This document shows, in pieces, positions 1 to 5,280 of a stretch of DNA of 6,286 bases. Every line of letters begins with the position of its first letter. Positions within the stretch are counted from its first letter, which is position 1. Source of the stretch: Fimadaptatus sp963928645 (GTDB taxonomy: Bacteria; Bacillota; Clostridia; Christensenellales; Aristaeellaceae); contig CAWVGT010000075.1 of NCBI GenBank assembly GCA_963928645.1, positions 1-6,286 on the forward strand. The letters run 5' to 3'. The translations under genes and the position numbers were made by a program. The notes under the pieces were generated by a model. It had not been told where the DNA came from, ran no database searches, and worked only from the letters and a program-made list of their open reading frames with translations.

Positions 1-330
1 GATTGCGCCACAAGGTGCGAAAGCGCTGCAAGTAACAGAACCGGCGCGCGGCGAAGATGAGTGCGAGCGAGTCGTGTGACCGATAAGAGCGCAAGAGCGA
101 TTGCGCCACAAGGTGCGAAAGCGCTGCAAGTAGCAGAACCGGCGCGCGGCGAAGATGGGTTCGAGCGAGTTGCGTGATTGAAAAGAGCGCAAGAGCGATT
201 GCGCCACAGGTTGCGAAAGCGCTGTAAGTAACAGAACCGGCGCGCGGCGAAGATAGACTCGAGCGAGTCGCGTGATTGAAAAGAGAGCAAGAGCGATTGC
301 GCCACAGGTTGCGAAAGCGAGCGGCGCAAG
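1..330. repeat. 98-bp tandem repeat array, cut by left edge
   Basis: Three full copies start at 1, 99 and 197, each exactly 98 bp long. A fourth starts at 295 and loses similarity after about 35 bp. Every copy begins GATTGCGCCACA and carries GAACCGGCGCGCGGCGAAGA in its middle. The first 60 or so bases are nearly invariant, while the last third varies by substitutions only. At the 1/2 and 2/3 junctions GCGCAA-GAGCGA-TTGCGC can form a 6-bp hairpin (89-106 and 187-204). The period is not a multiple of three and the plus strand has stops in all frames, so a repetitive protein domain on that strand is excluded. The array probably continues to the left of the window. I do not recognise the family. 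Confidence 0.95.
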
Positions 331-652
331 ATAAACAGCTTGCAGCAGCGCTCCGCCCGATCGGGTCGCCTGCCGTATAAAGGCAAACGCATGACCGCGC
401 CGCAGGGGCCAATGCTCCCACAGCGCGGTCAGTTTATACATCCGGTTATGGCGCCGAAGCAGAGCCGCCGGCCGTGCTATACAGCGTAGGCGGCGGACAG
501 AACCATCGCAAAATGCGGATGAGGGCGCATATCATCGCCGGGGCCTCGGCGCTTCAATCGTGCCCTGCGAGCCTGGACTCCTTGATGCGCGCATATCGCC
601 ACATGGCGCGGCGCAGTGCGGGCGCGGCCCGGCCCGTCGCGCACGCGTCGCG
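331..652. other. Gene-free stretch between repeat array and trmL
   Basis: I see no convincing gene here. Short reading frames on both strands lack a plausible ribosome binding site and recognisable protein features. The stretch holds the nested inverted repeat at 375-438 and a small stem at 536-551 (CGCCG, loop GGGCCT, CGGCG). It lies downstream of trmL on the minus strand, but neither stem is followed by a clear T-tract in that direction, so no standard terminator can be assigned. Confidence 0.6.
375..438. repeat. Nested inverted repeat
   Basis: A perfect 9-bp inverted repeat TGACCGCGC (392-400) / GCGCGGTCA (423-431) encloses an inner GGGG (405-408) / TCCC (416-419) pairing. Outside it, TATAAA (376-381) faces TTTATA (433-438). 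The outer arms are separated from the GC-rich stem by ten bases on the left but only one on the right, as if a longer palindrome had gained an insertion in its left arm. It could act as a stem-loop in RNA from either strand. The few T residues after the right arm make it a weak terminator candidate on the plus strand. Confidence 0.55.
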
Positions 653-1168
653 TCACAGGTAATCCAGCCAGGCGCCGCGCTCGTCCTCGAGCATGTCCGG
701 CCGGCCCTCCCTGACCAGCCCCGCAAAGTCGCGCTGGCGCAGGTACTCGTAGGCCACTATCGCCACCGAGTTGGACAGGTTCAGCGAGCGCGCGCCCTCG
801 CGCATCGGTATGCGCACGCAGCGCTCCCAGTGCTGCCGGAGCAGCTCCTCGGGCAGCCCGCGGCTCTCGCGCCCGAACACGAAGAACGGCTCGTCGGGAT
901 AGCGCGCCTGGCAGTAGTCGCGCGGGGCCTTCTTGGACGTAAAGAACAGCTCCGCGCCCGGGTACGCGGCCCGGAACGCCGCCCAGTCCTCGTGTATGCG
1001 CAGCTCCATCATGTGCCAGTAGTCGAGCCCCGCGCGCTTGAGGTACCGATCCGATATCTCAAAGCCCAGCGGCTTTATCAGATCGAGCCGGGCCCCGGTC
1101 GCCGCGCAGGTGCGGGCTATATTGCCGGTGTTTTGGGGTATCTCGGGGTTGAGCAGCACTATGTGCAT
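653..1168 (-). CDS. trmL: tRNA (cytidine/uridine-34-2'-O)-methyltransferase TrmL
   Basis: This 171-residue protein has the normal length for the TrmL (YibK/CspR) group of SPOUT methyltransferases. Members use S-adenosylmethionine to methylate the ribose of the wobble base, C34 or U34, of tRNA-Leu isoacceptors in the cytoplasm. Visible signatures are the N-terminal NPEIPQNTGNIARTC at residues 7-21, LIKPLGF near 30-36, the cofactor-binding loop FGRESRGLP at 98-106, and IPM...SLNLSNSVAI at 120-137, which forms the SPOUT trefoil knot. The ATG at 1168 places the family N-terminus (MHIVLLNPEIP) exactly, but the ribosome site is weak: GGCAGGC about 10 nt upstream. No convincing promoter is visible just upstream, and the gap to the next minus-strand gene is about 700 bp. 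It is probably a housekeeping gene unrelated to its neighbours. Confidence 0.95.
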   Translation of the reverse strand: MHIVLLNPEIPQNTGNIARTCAATGARLDLIKPLGFEISDRYLKRAGLDYWHMMELRIHEDWAAFRAAYPGAELFFTSKKAPRDYCQARYPDEPFFVFGRESRGLPEELLRQHWERCVRIPMREGARSLNLSNSVAIVAYEYLRQRDFAGLVREGRPDMLEDERGAWLDYL

Positions 1169-1256
1169 ATGGTTTATCGCCTGCCGTACAGTATTTGTCC
1201 CATGTTGCCGCCCAGGCGCGCGGGACAGCTTCGCGCCTTAATCGCCGTGGCATGCG

Positions 1257-1309
1257 CGCGTGCCGGATGCCAGGCAGCCTAAATGGGCGGCTGGCGGTTT
1301 CGGCATGCG
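1257..1309. other. Two-tier stem-loop in the trmL upstream region
   Basis: The outer arms, CGCGTGCCG (1257-1265) and CGGCATGCG (1301-1309), pair over 9 bp with one G-T wobble. After an internal loop, GCCAG (1269-1273) pairs with CTGGC (1291-1295), and a short GCC/GGC pairing can close further inside. Read from the minus strand it would lie roughly 90-140 nt upstream of the trmL start codon. It could be a leader structure or the end of a transcript, but no T-tract follows it on either side, so a role is not assigned. Confidence 0.45.
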
Positions 1310-1361
1310 GTGTTGCGCGCTGTTGTCGGGTCATCGTTAGGTGGCATGTTCGCGCGTGTTC

Positions 1362-1795
1362 ATTGATTGCCGCGCCAAGCTGACGCAATCGTTTCCTACA
1401 TGCCGAGCCGTTTGCCATCCGTAGTTTTCGCTAGCCGGCACGCGCTACGCCCAATCGTGATCATTGCGTCGGGCCGTCAAAATCGACATCCACACGCAGT
1501 GCGCGTCAGCGGTTCTAAAATATCGAGTACCGGTACAACTGCGTTCGTTTGCTTATCGCCGCACGCCGCGCACGTTAATTGATCGTCATGCCAAGCTGAC
1601 GCAATCATATCCTACATGCCGAGTCGTTCGCCATACATAACCACCGTTAGCCAGCACGCGCTACGCCCAATCGTGACCATTGCGCCAGTTCGTCAAAATC
1701 GACATCCACACGCAGTGCGCGTCAGCGGTTCTGAAATATCGAGCTCCGGCCCAACCGCATTCATCCGCTTATCCCCGCGCACCGAGCTGACAAAC
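1362..1795. repeat. Two tandem copies of a 216-bp non-coding unit
   Basis: CCAAGCTGACGCAATC begins at 1375 and again at 1591, giving a 216-bp period. Over about 185 aligned bases the copies are roughly 85 % identical by eye. A core of 42 bases is completely identical (1475-1516 and 1691-1732), while the segment just before CTAGCC/TTAGCC is heavily diverged. There are no gaps in the aligned part. Because 216 is divisible by three, both copies keep a similar small plus-strand frame, with ATG at 1400 and 1616. Neither ATG has a Shine-Dalgarno site, so I treat the unit as non-coding. Copy 1 also holds the 10-bp palindrome GTACCGGTAC (1527-1536), which copy 2 has lost. Confidence 0.9.
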
Positions 1796-1872
1796 CCGCC
1801 GCCGCGGCGCACCCGGCGCTCAGCAAAGTGCCCAACGCGCCCCACCGCAACGGCCAGCCCATGCGTCGGCGC

Positions 1873-3024
1873 TTACCGGATTATCCGGCGCAACAGCGAC
1901 TTGCGCACGTCGACCGCATGCTTGGGGCACAGCTCCTGACAGCAGAAGCAGCGTATGCACTTGCGCAGGTCGGCCTTGGGATAGGGCGCCATCGATATCG
2001 CCTTGGCCGGGCACGAGCGCTGGCACAGCCCGCACTTTACGCAGCGCGCCGCGTCAAACCTGGGGCTGGGCATCGCTATCCGGTTGACCAGCGGCCCCAG
2101 CACCGGGTTGGTCGAGAAAAAGCGTATGTCGCGCGCGGCGCGCGGGTACTTGAAGTCGCCTATCGCCAGCGCGGCGAGCTCGTCGCCCAGCACGCGCACC
2201 TCGTCCGGCCGGAGCAGCCCGCGCTCGATCGCGCGCGCCAGCGTGCAGACCTGCTGCGGCGCCAGCCCTATCAGGCGCGCGGCCACGCTGTCCAGCGCGT
2301 GCGCGTCGCGGCTGACCAGCAGCGCGCCTATGTGGCGCACGTCGCCGCCCGAGGGCCCCTCGCCCTCCATGCCGTCCACCGCGTCCAGCACGCTCAGCGC
2401 CGGGGCCACGCAGCGCTCTATGTCCACCAGCATGTCCGAAAACTGCTCCAGCCTGCTAAAGCGCGCGTGGTACTCTATCTTGGTCACGCCCGGCACGCAG
2501 CCGAACAGGTTCTTGACGCAGCCGGTCATCAGCGTCATGCCGTGCGTCTTGAGCTTGGAGCAGCTTATCACCGCGTCGCAGTCCAGCGCCATGCCGGTTA
2601 TCGCCATGCGGCGCAGCGTGCGGCCGTCGGGACAGTCGCGGGTGTGCTGCGAGTCGTCCAGCGACAGCTCCGCGCCCGCGCGCGCCGCGGCGTCGGCCAT
2701 GCCGGTGGTGGCGTAGTACGCCTTGAGCATCGCCGGGCCCAGCGCGCCCCCCGGGCTGTCGCCTATCACCGGCGTCGCGCCCAGCGCCCGTATCCGCGCG
2801 CACAGCGCCCGCACCACCTCGGGATGCGTCGTCGCGGCGGCCGAGGGGGCCTTGCGCATCACCAGGTTGCACTTTATAAACACCCGCATGCCGGGCCTTA
2901 CGACCGAGTCCAGCCCGCCCGCAAGCTGGAGCGCGCGCTCCAGCGCCGCGTCCACGCGCTCGGGCGCGTAGTCGGCGCACTTGACCAGCGCGACCTGCGG
3001 CGCGCCGTTGGCCTGCCTATCCAT
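1873..3024 (-). CDS. DUF362 domain protein with C-terminal 2x[4Fe-4S] ferredoxin domain
   Basis: This 383-residue protein has an N-terminal DUF362 domain (about 8-290) and a C-terminal bacterial-type ferredoxin domain (about 320-372). DUF362 signatures are VFIKCNLV near 48-55, the SCSKLKTHG motif at 154-162 and TGCVKNLFGCVPG at 167-179. The two cluster motifs are Cys 328/331/334/338 and Cys 356/359/362/366, each CxxCxxCxxxCP, with an extra Cys361 in the second. The family is common in anaerobes; its reaction is unknown, and the clusters suggest electron transfer. No signal peptide or membrane segment is visible, so it is probably cytoplasmic. The ATG at 3024 was chosen because GGGGAG lies 9 nt upstream and the protein then starts at the domain; a longer in-frame extension would overlap the HAD gene. 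The stop of the HAD gene is 17 nt upstream, which implies one operon. Of 17 isoleucines, 15 are ATA. Confidence 0.93.
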   Translation of the reverse strand: MDRQANGAPQVALVKCADYAPERVDAALERALQLAGGLDSVVRPGMRVFIKCNLVMRKAPSAAATTHPEVVRALCARIRALGATPVIGDSPGGALGPAMLKAYYATTGMADAAARAGAELSLDDSQHTRDCPDGRTLRRMAITGMALDCDAVISCSKLKTHGMTLMTGCVKNLFGCVPGVTKIEYHARFSRLEQFSDMLVDIERCVAPALSVLDAVDGMEGEGPSGGDVRHIGALLVSRDAHALDSVAARLIGLAPQQVCTLARAIERGLLRPDEVRVLGDELAALAIGDFKYPRAARDIRFFSTNPVLGPLVNRIAMPSPRFDAARCVKCGLCQRSCPAKAISMAPYPKADLRKCIRCFCCQELCPKHAVDVRKSLLRRIIR

Positions 3025-3041
3025 GATACATCGCTCCCCGC

Positions 3042-3869
3042 TCACTTGATGCGCCCGCTCAGCACGTATTCCTCGACTATGCGGCCCACGCCCGAGTCGT
3101 TGCAGTCGGGCGCGACTATGCGCGCGATGCGCTTGAGCCCGTCCGAGCCGTTGGCCATGGCGACCGGCCAGCCCGCCTCGCGCAGCATCTCGCGGTCGTT
3201 GTCGTTGTCGCCGAACGCCATGACCTCGTCGCGCTCCAGGCCGTATATCTCGCGCAGCCGGCGCACCGCCCAGCCCTTGTCGATGCCCCGGCGCATGACC
3301 TCCAGGTTGTCCCACCAGGACGAGTTGAGCTCCAGCGCGCCGCTCATGTCGTCCAGCAGCTCGCGCGCGCGCCGCAGCCGGGCCGGATCGTCGTCGAAGC
3401 ACACCAGCTTGTGCGCATGGCGCGCGCCCGCGGCGTAGCGCGCGTCGCGGTCGAATACGTGGCGGGGCGTGGCCTCGGGCCCGGCCGCGGCCTCGGCAAA
3501 GCGCTGGTAGTTGTCGGGCCGGTATGAGTAGTACATGGTATCGCCGCTGTAGAGTATGTAGAACATGTCCAGCTCGTCCCAGCGGCGCATGACCTCGCTC
3601 ACGTCGGCGGGCTCAAGGCACATCTCGGTGAGCGTGGTGCCGTCGGGGCCCTGCACGCGCGGGCCGTTGTTGGATATCACCGGGCTGGCCCTGAGCCCGG
3701 CCATGCGCGCAAAGCCCCACACCACCGGCGAGCACCGGCCCGATGCCAGCGTGACCATCACGCCCTGCGCCTCCGCCGCCATCAGCGCGCGCCGGTTGCG
3801 CTCGGACACGCGCTTGTCGCGATCCAGCAGCGTGCCGTCCAGATCTATCGTAATCAGCTTTATGGCCAT
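3042..3869 (-). CDS. Cof-type HAD-IIB family phosphatase
   Basis: This 275-residue protein has the usual length for a Cof/YidA-type haloacid dehalogenase phosphatase, a cytoplasmic Mg-dependent enzyme that removes phosphate from small molecules such as sugar phosphates or nucleotides. All four catalytic motifs are visible: DLDGTLLD with nucleophile Asp9 and acid/base Asp11; Ser43 in LASGR; Lys198 in GIDKG; and GDNDND at 220-225 with metal-binding Asp221 and Asp225. The middle part (about 85-185) is the IIB-type cap that sets substrate choice, so the substrate cannot be named. The ATG at 3869 has an excellent ribosome site, GGGAGG, 5 nt upstream. It is the first gene of a two-gene unit with DUF362 and diverges from the MarR gene, 184 bp apart. 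No functional link between a HAD phosphatase and DUF362 is established. Confidence 0.95.
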   Translation of the reverse strand: MAIKLITIDLDGTLLDRDKRVSERNRRALMAAEAQGVMVTLASGRCSPVVWGFARMAGLRASPVISNNGPRVQGPDGTTLTEMCLEPADVSEVMRRWDELDMFYILYSGDTMYYSYRPDNYQRFAEAAAGPEATPRHVFDRDARYAAGARHAHKLVCFDDDPARLRRARELLDDMSGALELNSSWWDNLEVMRRGIDKGWAVRRLREIYGLERDEVMAFGDNDNDREMLREAGWPVAMANGSDGLKRIARIVAPDCNDSGVGRIVEEYVLSGRIK

Positions 3870-3876
3870 ATGAACC
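3870..3876 (-). promoter_or_regulatory. Ribosome binding site of HAD gene (adjacent segment)
   Basis: Read on the minus strand, the bases before the HAD start are GGGAGGTTCATATG. This is a near-perfect Shine-Dalgarno sequence about five bases from the ATG at 3869, and it fixes the start codon. The site spans this short segment and a few bases to its right. Confidence 0.7.
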
Positions 3877-3927
3877 TCCCTGTCGTTTGCGCGCCGCGCC
3901 CGATGCGGGCCGCGCGCTCCGGCTTAG

Positions 3928-3956
3928 ATTCTATCACGCCGCGGGACGGGTGTATA
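3928..3956 (-). promoter_or_regulatory. Candidate promoter of the HAD-DUF362 operon
   Basis: On the minus strand TATACA (3956-3951) and TAGAAT (3933-3928) are separated by exactly 17 bp. They match the sigma-A -35 and -10 consensus at 4/6 and 5/6 positions. Transcription would start near 3921, giving a leader of about 50 nt before the HAD start. A weaker alternative is TTGACA at 4041-4036 (minus) with TAGCAA 17 bp on, inside the MarR operator region. The assignment is by consensus only. Confidence 0.4.
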
Positions 3957-3961
3957 GCGCG

Positions 3962-3973
3962 GTTTTGCAAAAC
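3962..3973. promoter_or_regulatory. 12-bp perfect palindrome between divergent promoters
   Basis: GTTTTGCAAAAC is a perfect 12-bp palindrome. It lies just upstream of the candidate -35 of the HAD operon and 20 bp before the -35 of the MarR gene. Its sequence differs from the MarR-type palindromes, so it could be a site for a different regulator. Nothing in the window identifies that protein. Confidence 0.35.
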
Positions 3974-3993
3974 GTGGCGTTAGATTCGCGCGC

Positions 3994-4022
3994 TTGACAG
4001 AAGTGCAACATGTTGCTATAAT
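3994..4022 (+). promoter_or_regulatory. Consensus sigma-A promoter of the marR-flavodoxin operon
   Basis: TTGACA (3994-3999) and TATAAT (4017-4022) both match consensus at 6/6, and the spacer is the optimal 17 bp. Transcription is expected to start near 4029, about 25 nt before the MarR start codon. Such a strong promoter usually needs a repressor, which fits the palindromes placed in its spacer and at the start site. Confidence 0.92.
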
Positions 4023-4037
4023 AAGCGCAACATGTTG
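4005..4037. promoter_or_regulatory. Twin palindromic operators, probable MarR autoregulation sites
   Basis: The first site, GCAACATGTTGC (4005-4016), is a perfect 12-bp palindrome filling most of the -35/-10 spacer. The second, CAACATGTTG (4028-4037), is a perfect 10-bp palindrome over the expected transcription start. The centres are 22 bp apart, about two helical turns, so two dimers would sit on the same DNA face. Binding at either site should block RNA polymerase. MarR-family proteins typically bind palindromes of this size in their own promoters, so the product of the adjacent gene is the natural candidate. That assignment is inference. Confidence 0.82.
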
Positions 4038-4053
4038 TCAATGAGGTGCATAT

Positions 4054-4593
4054 ATGCGCATTGAGGAACTGATGGCCGGCTGTGCCGGCGCGCCCGACGG
4101 GCAGAAGCGGGCGATATTCAATGCGCTGTTCACGGTATGCAACCGGCTGCAGGCGCTGTTTGACAGCCGCATACCCGACGTGACGCTCAGGCAGTTCATG
4201 CTGCTGAGCGCGCTCAGGCAGGCGGGACGGCCGCTGACGCTGACGCAACTGGGCGGATTGCTCGGGTGTTCGCGGCAGAACGCGCGCAAGGTGGCCGATG
4301 CGCTGGCGCGCGGGGGCTATGTCGAGCTGACGCGCAGCGCGGACGACGCACGCGCACTGTGCGCGGCGCTGACCGCGCAGGCGCAGCGGTTTTTTGAGCG
4401 CGAGGCCGCGCGCTGCTGCGCGGAACTGGACGCGCTGTTCGCGTCATATACCGAGCCTGAGCTGGCCGAGCTGTTCCGGCTGACGGTCAAGCTGTGCACG
4501 GGCGTGGATGCGCTGGAGGCGCGCGGCGAGCGGCTCGCCCCGGCGCCAAAAGAGAAGGAGGCGCCGGATGATGAGCGCAATAGTGTTATATAA
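4054..4593 (+). CDS. MarR family transcriptional regulator
   Basis: This 179-residue protein is a little longer than typical MarR members (about 140-150), with a charged tail after residue 155. It is predicted to bind DNA as a dimer and act as a repressor. The winged helix covers about 43-107: TLRQFMLLSALRQAG (44-58), the helix-turn-helix LTLTQLGGLLGCSRQNARKV (61-80) with the recognition helix from Ser73, and the wing VELTRSADDARALC (90-103). Helices on both sides (15-40 and 108-155) form the dimer interface. There are seven cysteines (10, 29, 72, 103, 121, 122, 148), so thiol-based sensing is possible but unproven. GAGG lies 7 nt before the ATG, which is preceded by a consensus promoter and twin operators. 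The gene overlaps the downstream flavodoxin gene by about 25 bp, indicating coupled translation. The ligand is unknown. Confidence 0.93.
   Translation: MRIEELMAGCAGAPDGQKRAIFNALFTVCNRLQALFDSRIPDVTLRQFMLLSALRQAGRPLTLTQLGGLLGCSRQNARKVADALARGGYVELTRSADDARALCAALTAQAQRFFEREAARCCAELDALFASYTEPELAELFRLTVKLCTGVDALEARGERLAPAPKEKEAPDDERNSVI
4555..4561 (+). promoter_or_regulatory. Ribosome binding site inside marR for the flavodoxin gene
   Basis: AAGGAGG lies 6 nt before the ATG at 4568 and 9 nt before the next ATG at 4571. It sits within the 3' end of the MarR coding region. Because it is close to the anti-Shine-Dalgarno consensus, it decides the start of the flavodoxin-domain gene and rules out the upstream in-frame ATG at 4508. 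Confidence 0.88.
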
Positions 4594-5095
4594 GTCGAAG
4601 TACGGCGCGTCGCGGCGGTATGCGCAGCTGCTGGCCGCGGAGCTGGGCTGTGAAGCGCAGGAAGTCAGCGCGCACAGTGAGATAGCGGCAAACTGCAACT
4701 GGGCGATATTCGTCGGGGGCGTGTATGCCGGCACAGTGGCGGGGCTGAGGGCGTTTGAACGCGCGGTGCGGGGCCATGCCGCGCGCCCCGCGGTGCTGTG
4801 CGTGGGCGCGGCGCCGGCTGACGGGGGCGAGGTCGGGCGGCTCAGCGCGCATGTGCGGCGCGGCGCGCTGGCGGATGCGGCGGTATTCTACGCCCGGGGC
4901 GCGTGGGACGAGCAGGCCATGACGCTGCGCGACCGCGCGATGTGCGGGCTGCTCCGGCGCGCGGTCGCCGGACGCAGCGCCGACAGCTGCGAGCCGTGGA
5001 TGCGCGAGCTGCTCAGCGTCGCCGGACAGCGCTGCGACTGGGTCGACCGCGGGTACATACTGCCGCTGCTCGAATGCGTGCGCGCTGGAGACTGA
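4568..5095 (+). CDS. Flavodoxin domain-containing protein
   Basis: This 175-residue protein resembles the stand-alone flavodoxin-domain family related to menaquinone-dependent protoporphyrinogen oxidase HemG. Such proteins bind FMN and carry electrons in the cytoplasm. The N-terminus AIVLYKSKYGASRRYAQLLA (residues 4-23) is a beta strand, the FMN phosphate-binding loop (about 9-15) and the first helix. NWAIFVGGVYAG (44-55) matches the second FMN-contact loop, and PAVLCVGAAP (74-83) a further strand. The part after 115 is weakly conserved and cannot be assigned. It has no transmembrane segment. Translation may start at either of two adjacent ATGs (4568 or 4571). Overlap with marR puts it in the same operon and under the same operators. 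HemG activity itself is not supported, since no haem genes are nearby. All four isoleucines are ATA. Confidence 0.85.
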   Translation: MMSAIVLYKSKYGASRRYAQLLAAELGCEAQEVSAHSEIAANCNWAIFVGGVYAGTVAGLRAFERAVRGHAARPAVLCVGAAPADGGEVGRLSAHVRRGALADAAVFYARGAWDEQAMTLRDRAMCGLLRRAVAGRSADSCEPWMRELLSVAGQRCDWVDRGYILPLLECVRAGD

Positions 5096-5251
5096 TCCTA
5101 GGCAAAATACGGGATGCGGCCCTGGCAGCGGGACAGCGGGTTTTATGCCGAACAGCTCTTTAAACGGCATGTGCGCGATGCAGCAAAACCGGGCTCATAT
5201 AAAGCGGAGTTCCGGTTTTATTCGCATGTCCGGCCGGCTGCTGTTGCACGT

Positions 5252-5280
5252 TTGGCCAGGTGGACAGTGTGTGGTATACT
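5252..5280 (+). promoter_or_regulatory. Promoter-like element in repeat copy 1
   Basis: TTGGCC (5252-5257) and TATACT (5275-5280) are separated by 17 bp. They match the sigma-A -35 at 4/6 and the -10 at 5/6 positions. The same arrangement recurs at 5687-5715 (TCGGCC, CATACT) and 6076-6104 (TTGGCA, CATACT), always with a 17-bp spacer. The copy near 5473-5500 has lost one base and the -10 match. This copy is the best match of the four. Confidence 0.4.

Larger units (their letters stand above)
1169..1872. other. 700-bp intergenic region with stem-loop and 216-bp repeats
   Basis: No convincing gene is seen between the trmL start and the DUF362 stop, both on the minus strand. The region contains a tiered stem-loop (1257-1309), two tandem copies of a 216-bp unit (about 1362-1795) and a GC-rich stretch next to the DUF362 stop. 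I see no clear intrinsic terminator for the DUF362 operon here, so readthrough towards trmL is possible. Confidence 0.6.

Noticed and set aside
1..330. CRISPR array
   Set aside because: The complete 98-bp unit is conserved, with no short repeats separated by unique spacers.
474..662. 62-codon plus-strand frame
   Set aside because: No ribosome site or recognisable protein features, and it overlaps the 3' end of trmL antisense.
560..1282. 240-codon plus-strand open frame opposite trmL
   Set aside because: It is the antisense of a clear TrmL protein, with low-complexity Arg/Ala-rich translation and no ribosome site.
1872..1889. CCGGA-TTA-TCCGG hairpin as terminator of the DUF362 gene
   Set aside because: It lies within the last codons of the gene and is not followed by a T-tract on the minus strand.
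1400..1939. Two similar small plus-strand frames in the 216-bp repeats
   Set aside because: Similarity follows from the DNA repeat; no Shine-Dalgarno site precedes either ATG, and the C-terminal parts diverge freely.
3025..3402. N-terminal extension of the DUF362 frame
   Set aside because: It overlaps the HAD gene in another frame and encodes Arg/Ala-rich sequence without family similarity; the ATG at 3024 has a good ribosome site.
1828..3438. 536-codon plus-strand open frame opposite DUF362
   Set aside because: It arises from high GC in the opposite strand; the translation is His/Arg/Ala-rich with no domain, while the minus frame has full DUF362 and ferredoxin motifs.
4508..4567. Upstream in-frame ATG for the flavodoxin gene
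   Set aside because: It would add an Arg-rich leader read inside marR; the strong AAGGAGG site supports 4568 or 4571 instead.
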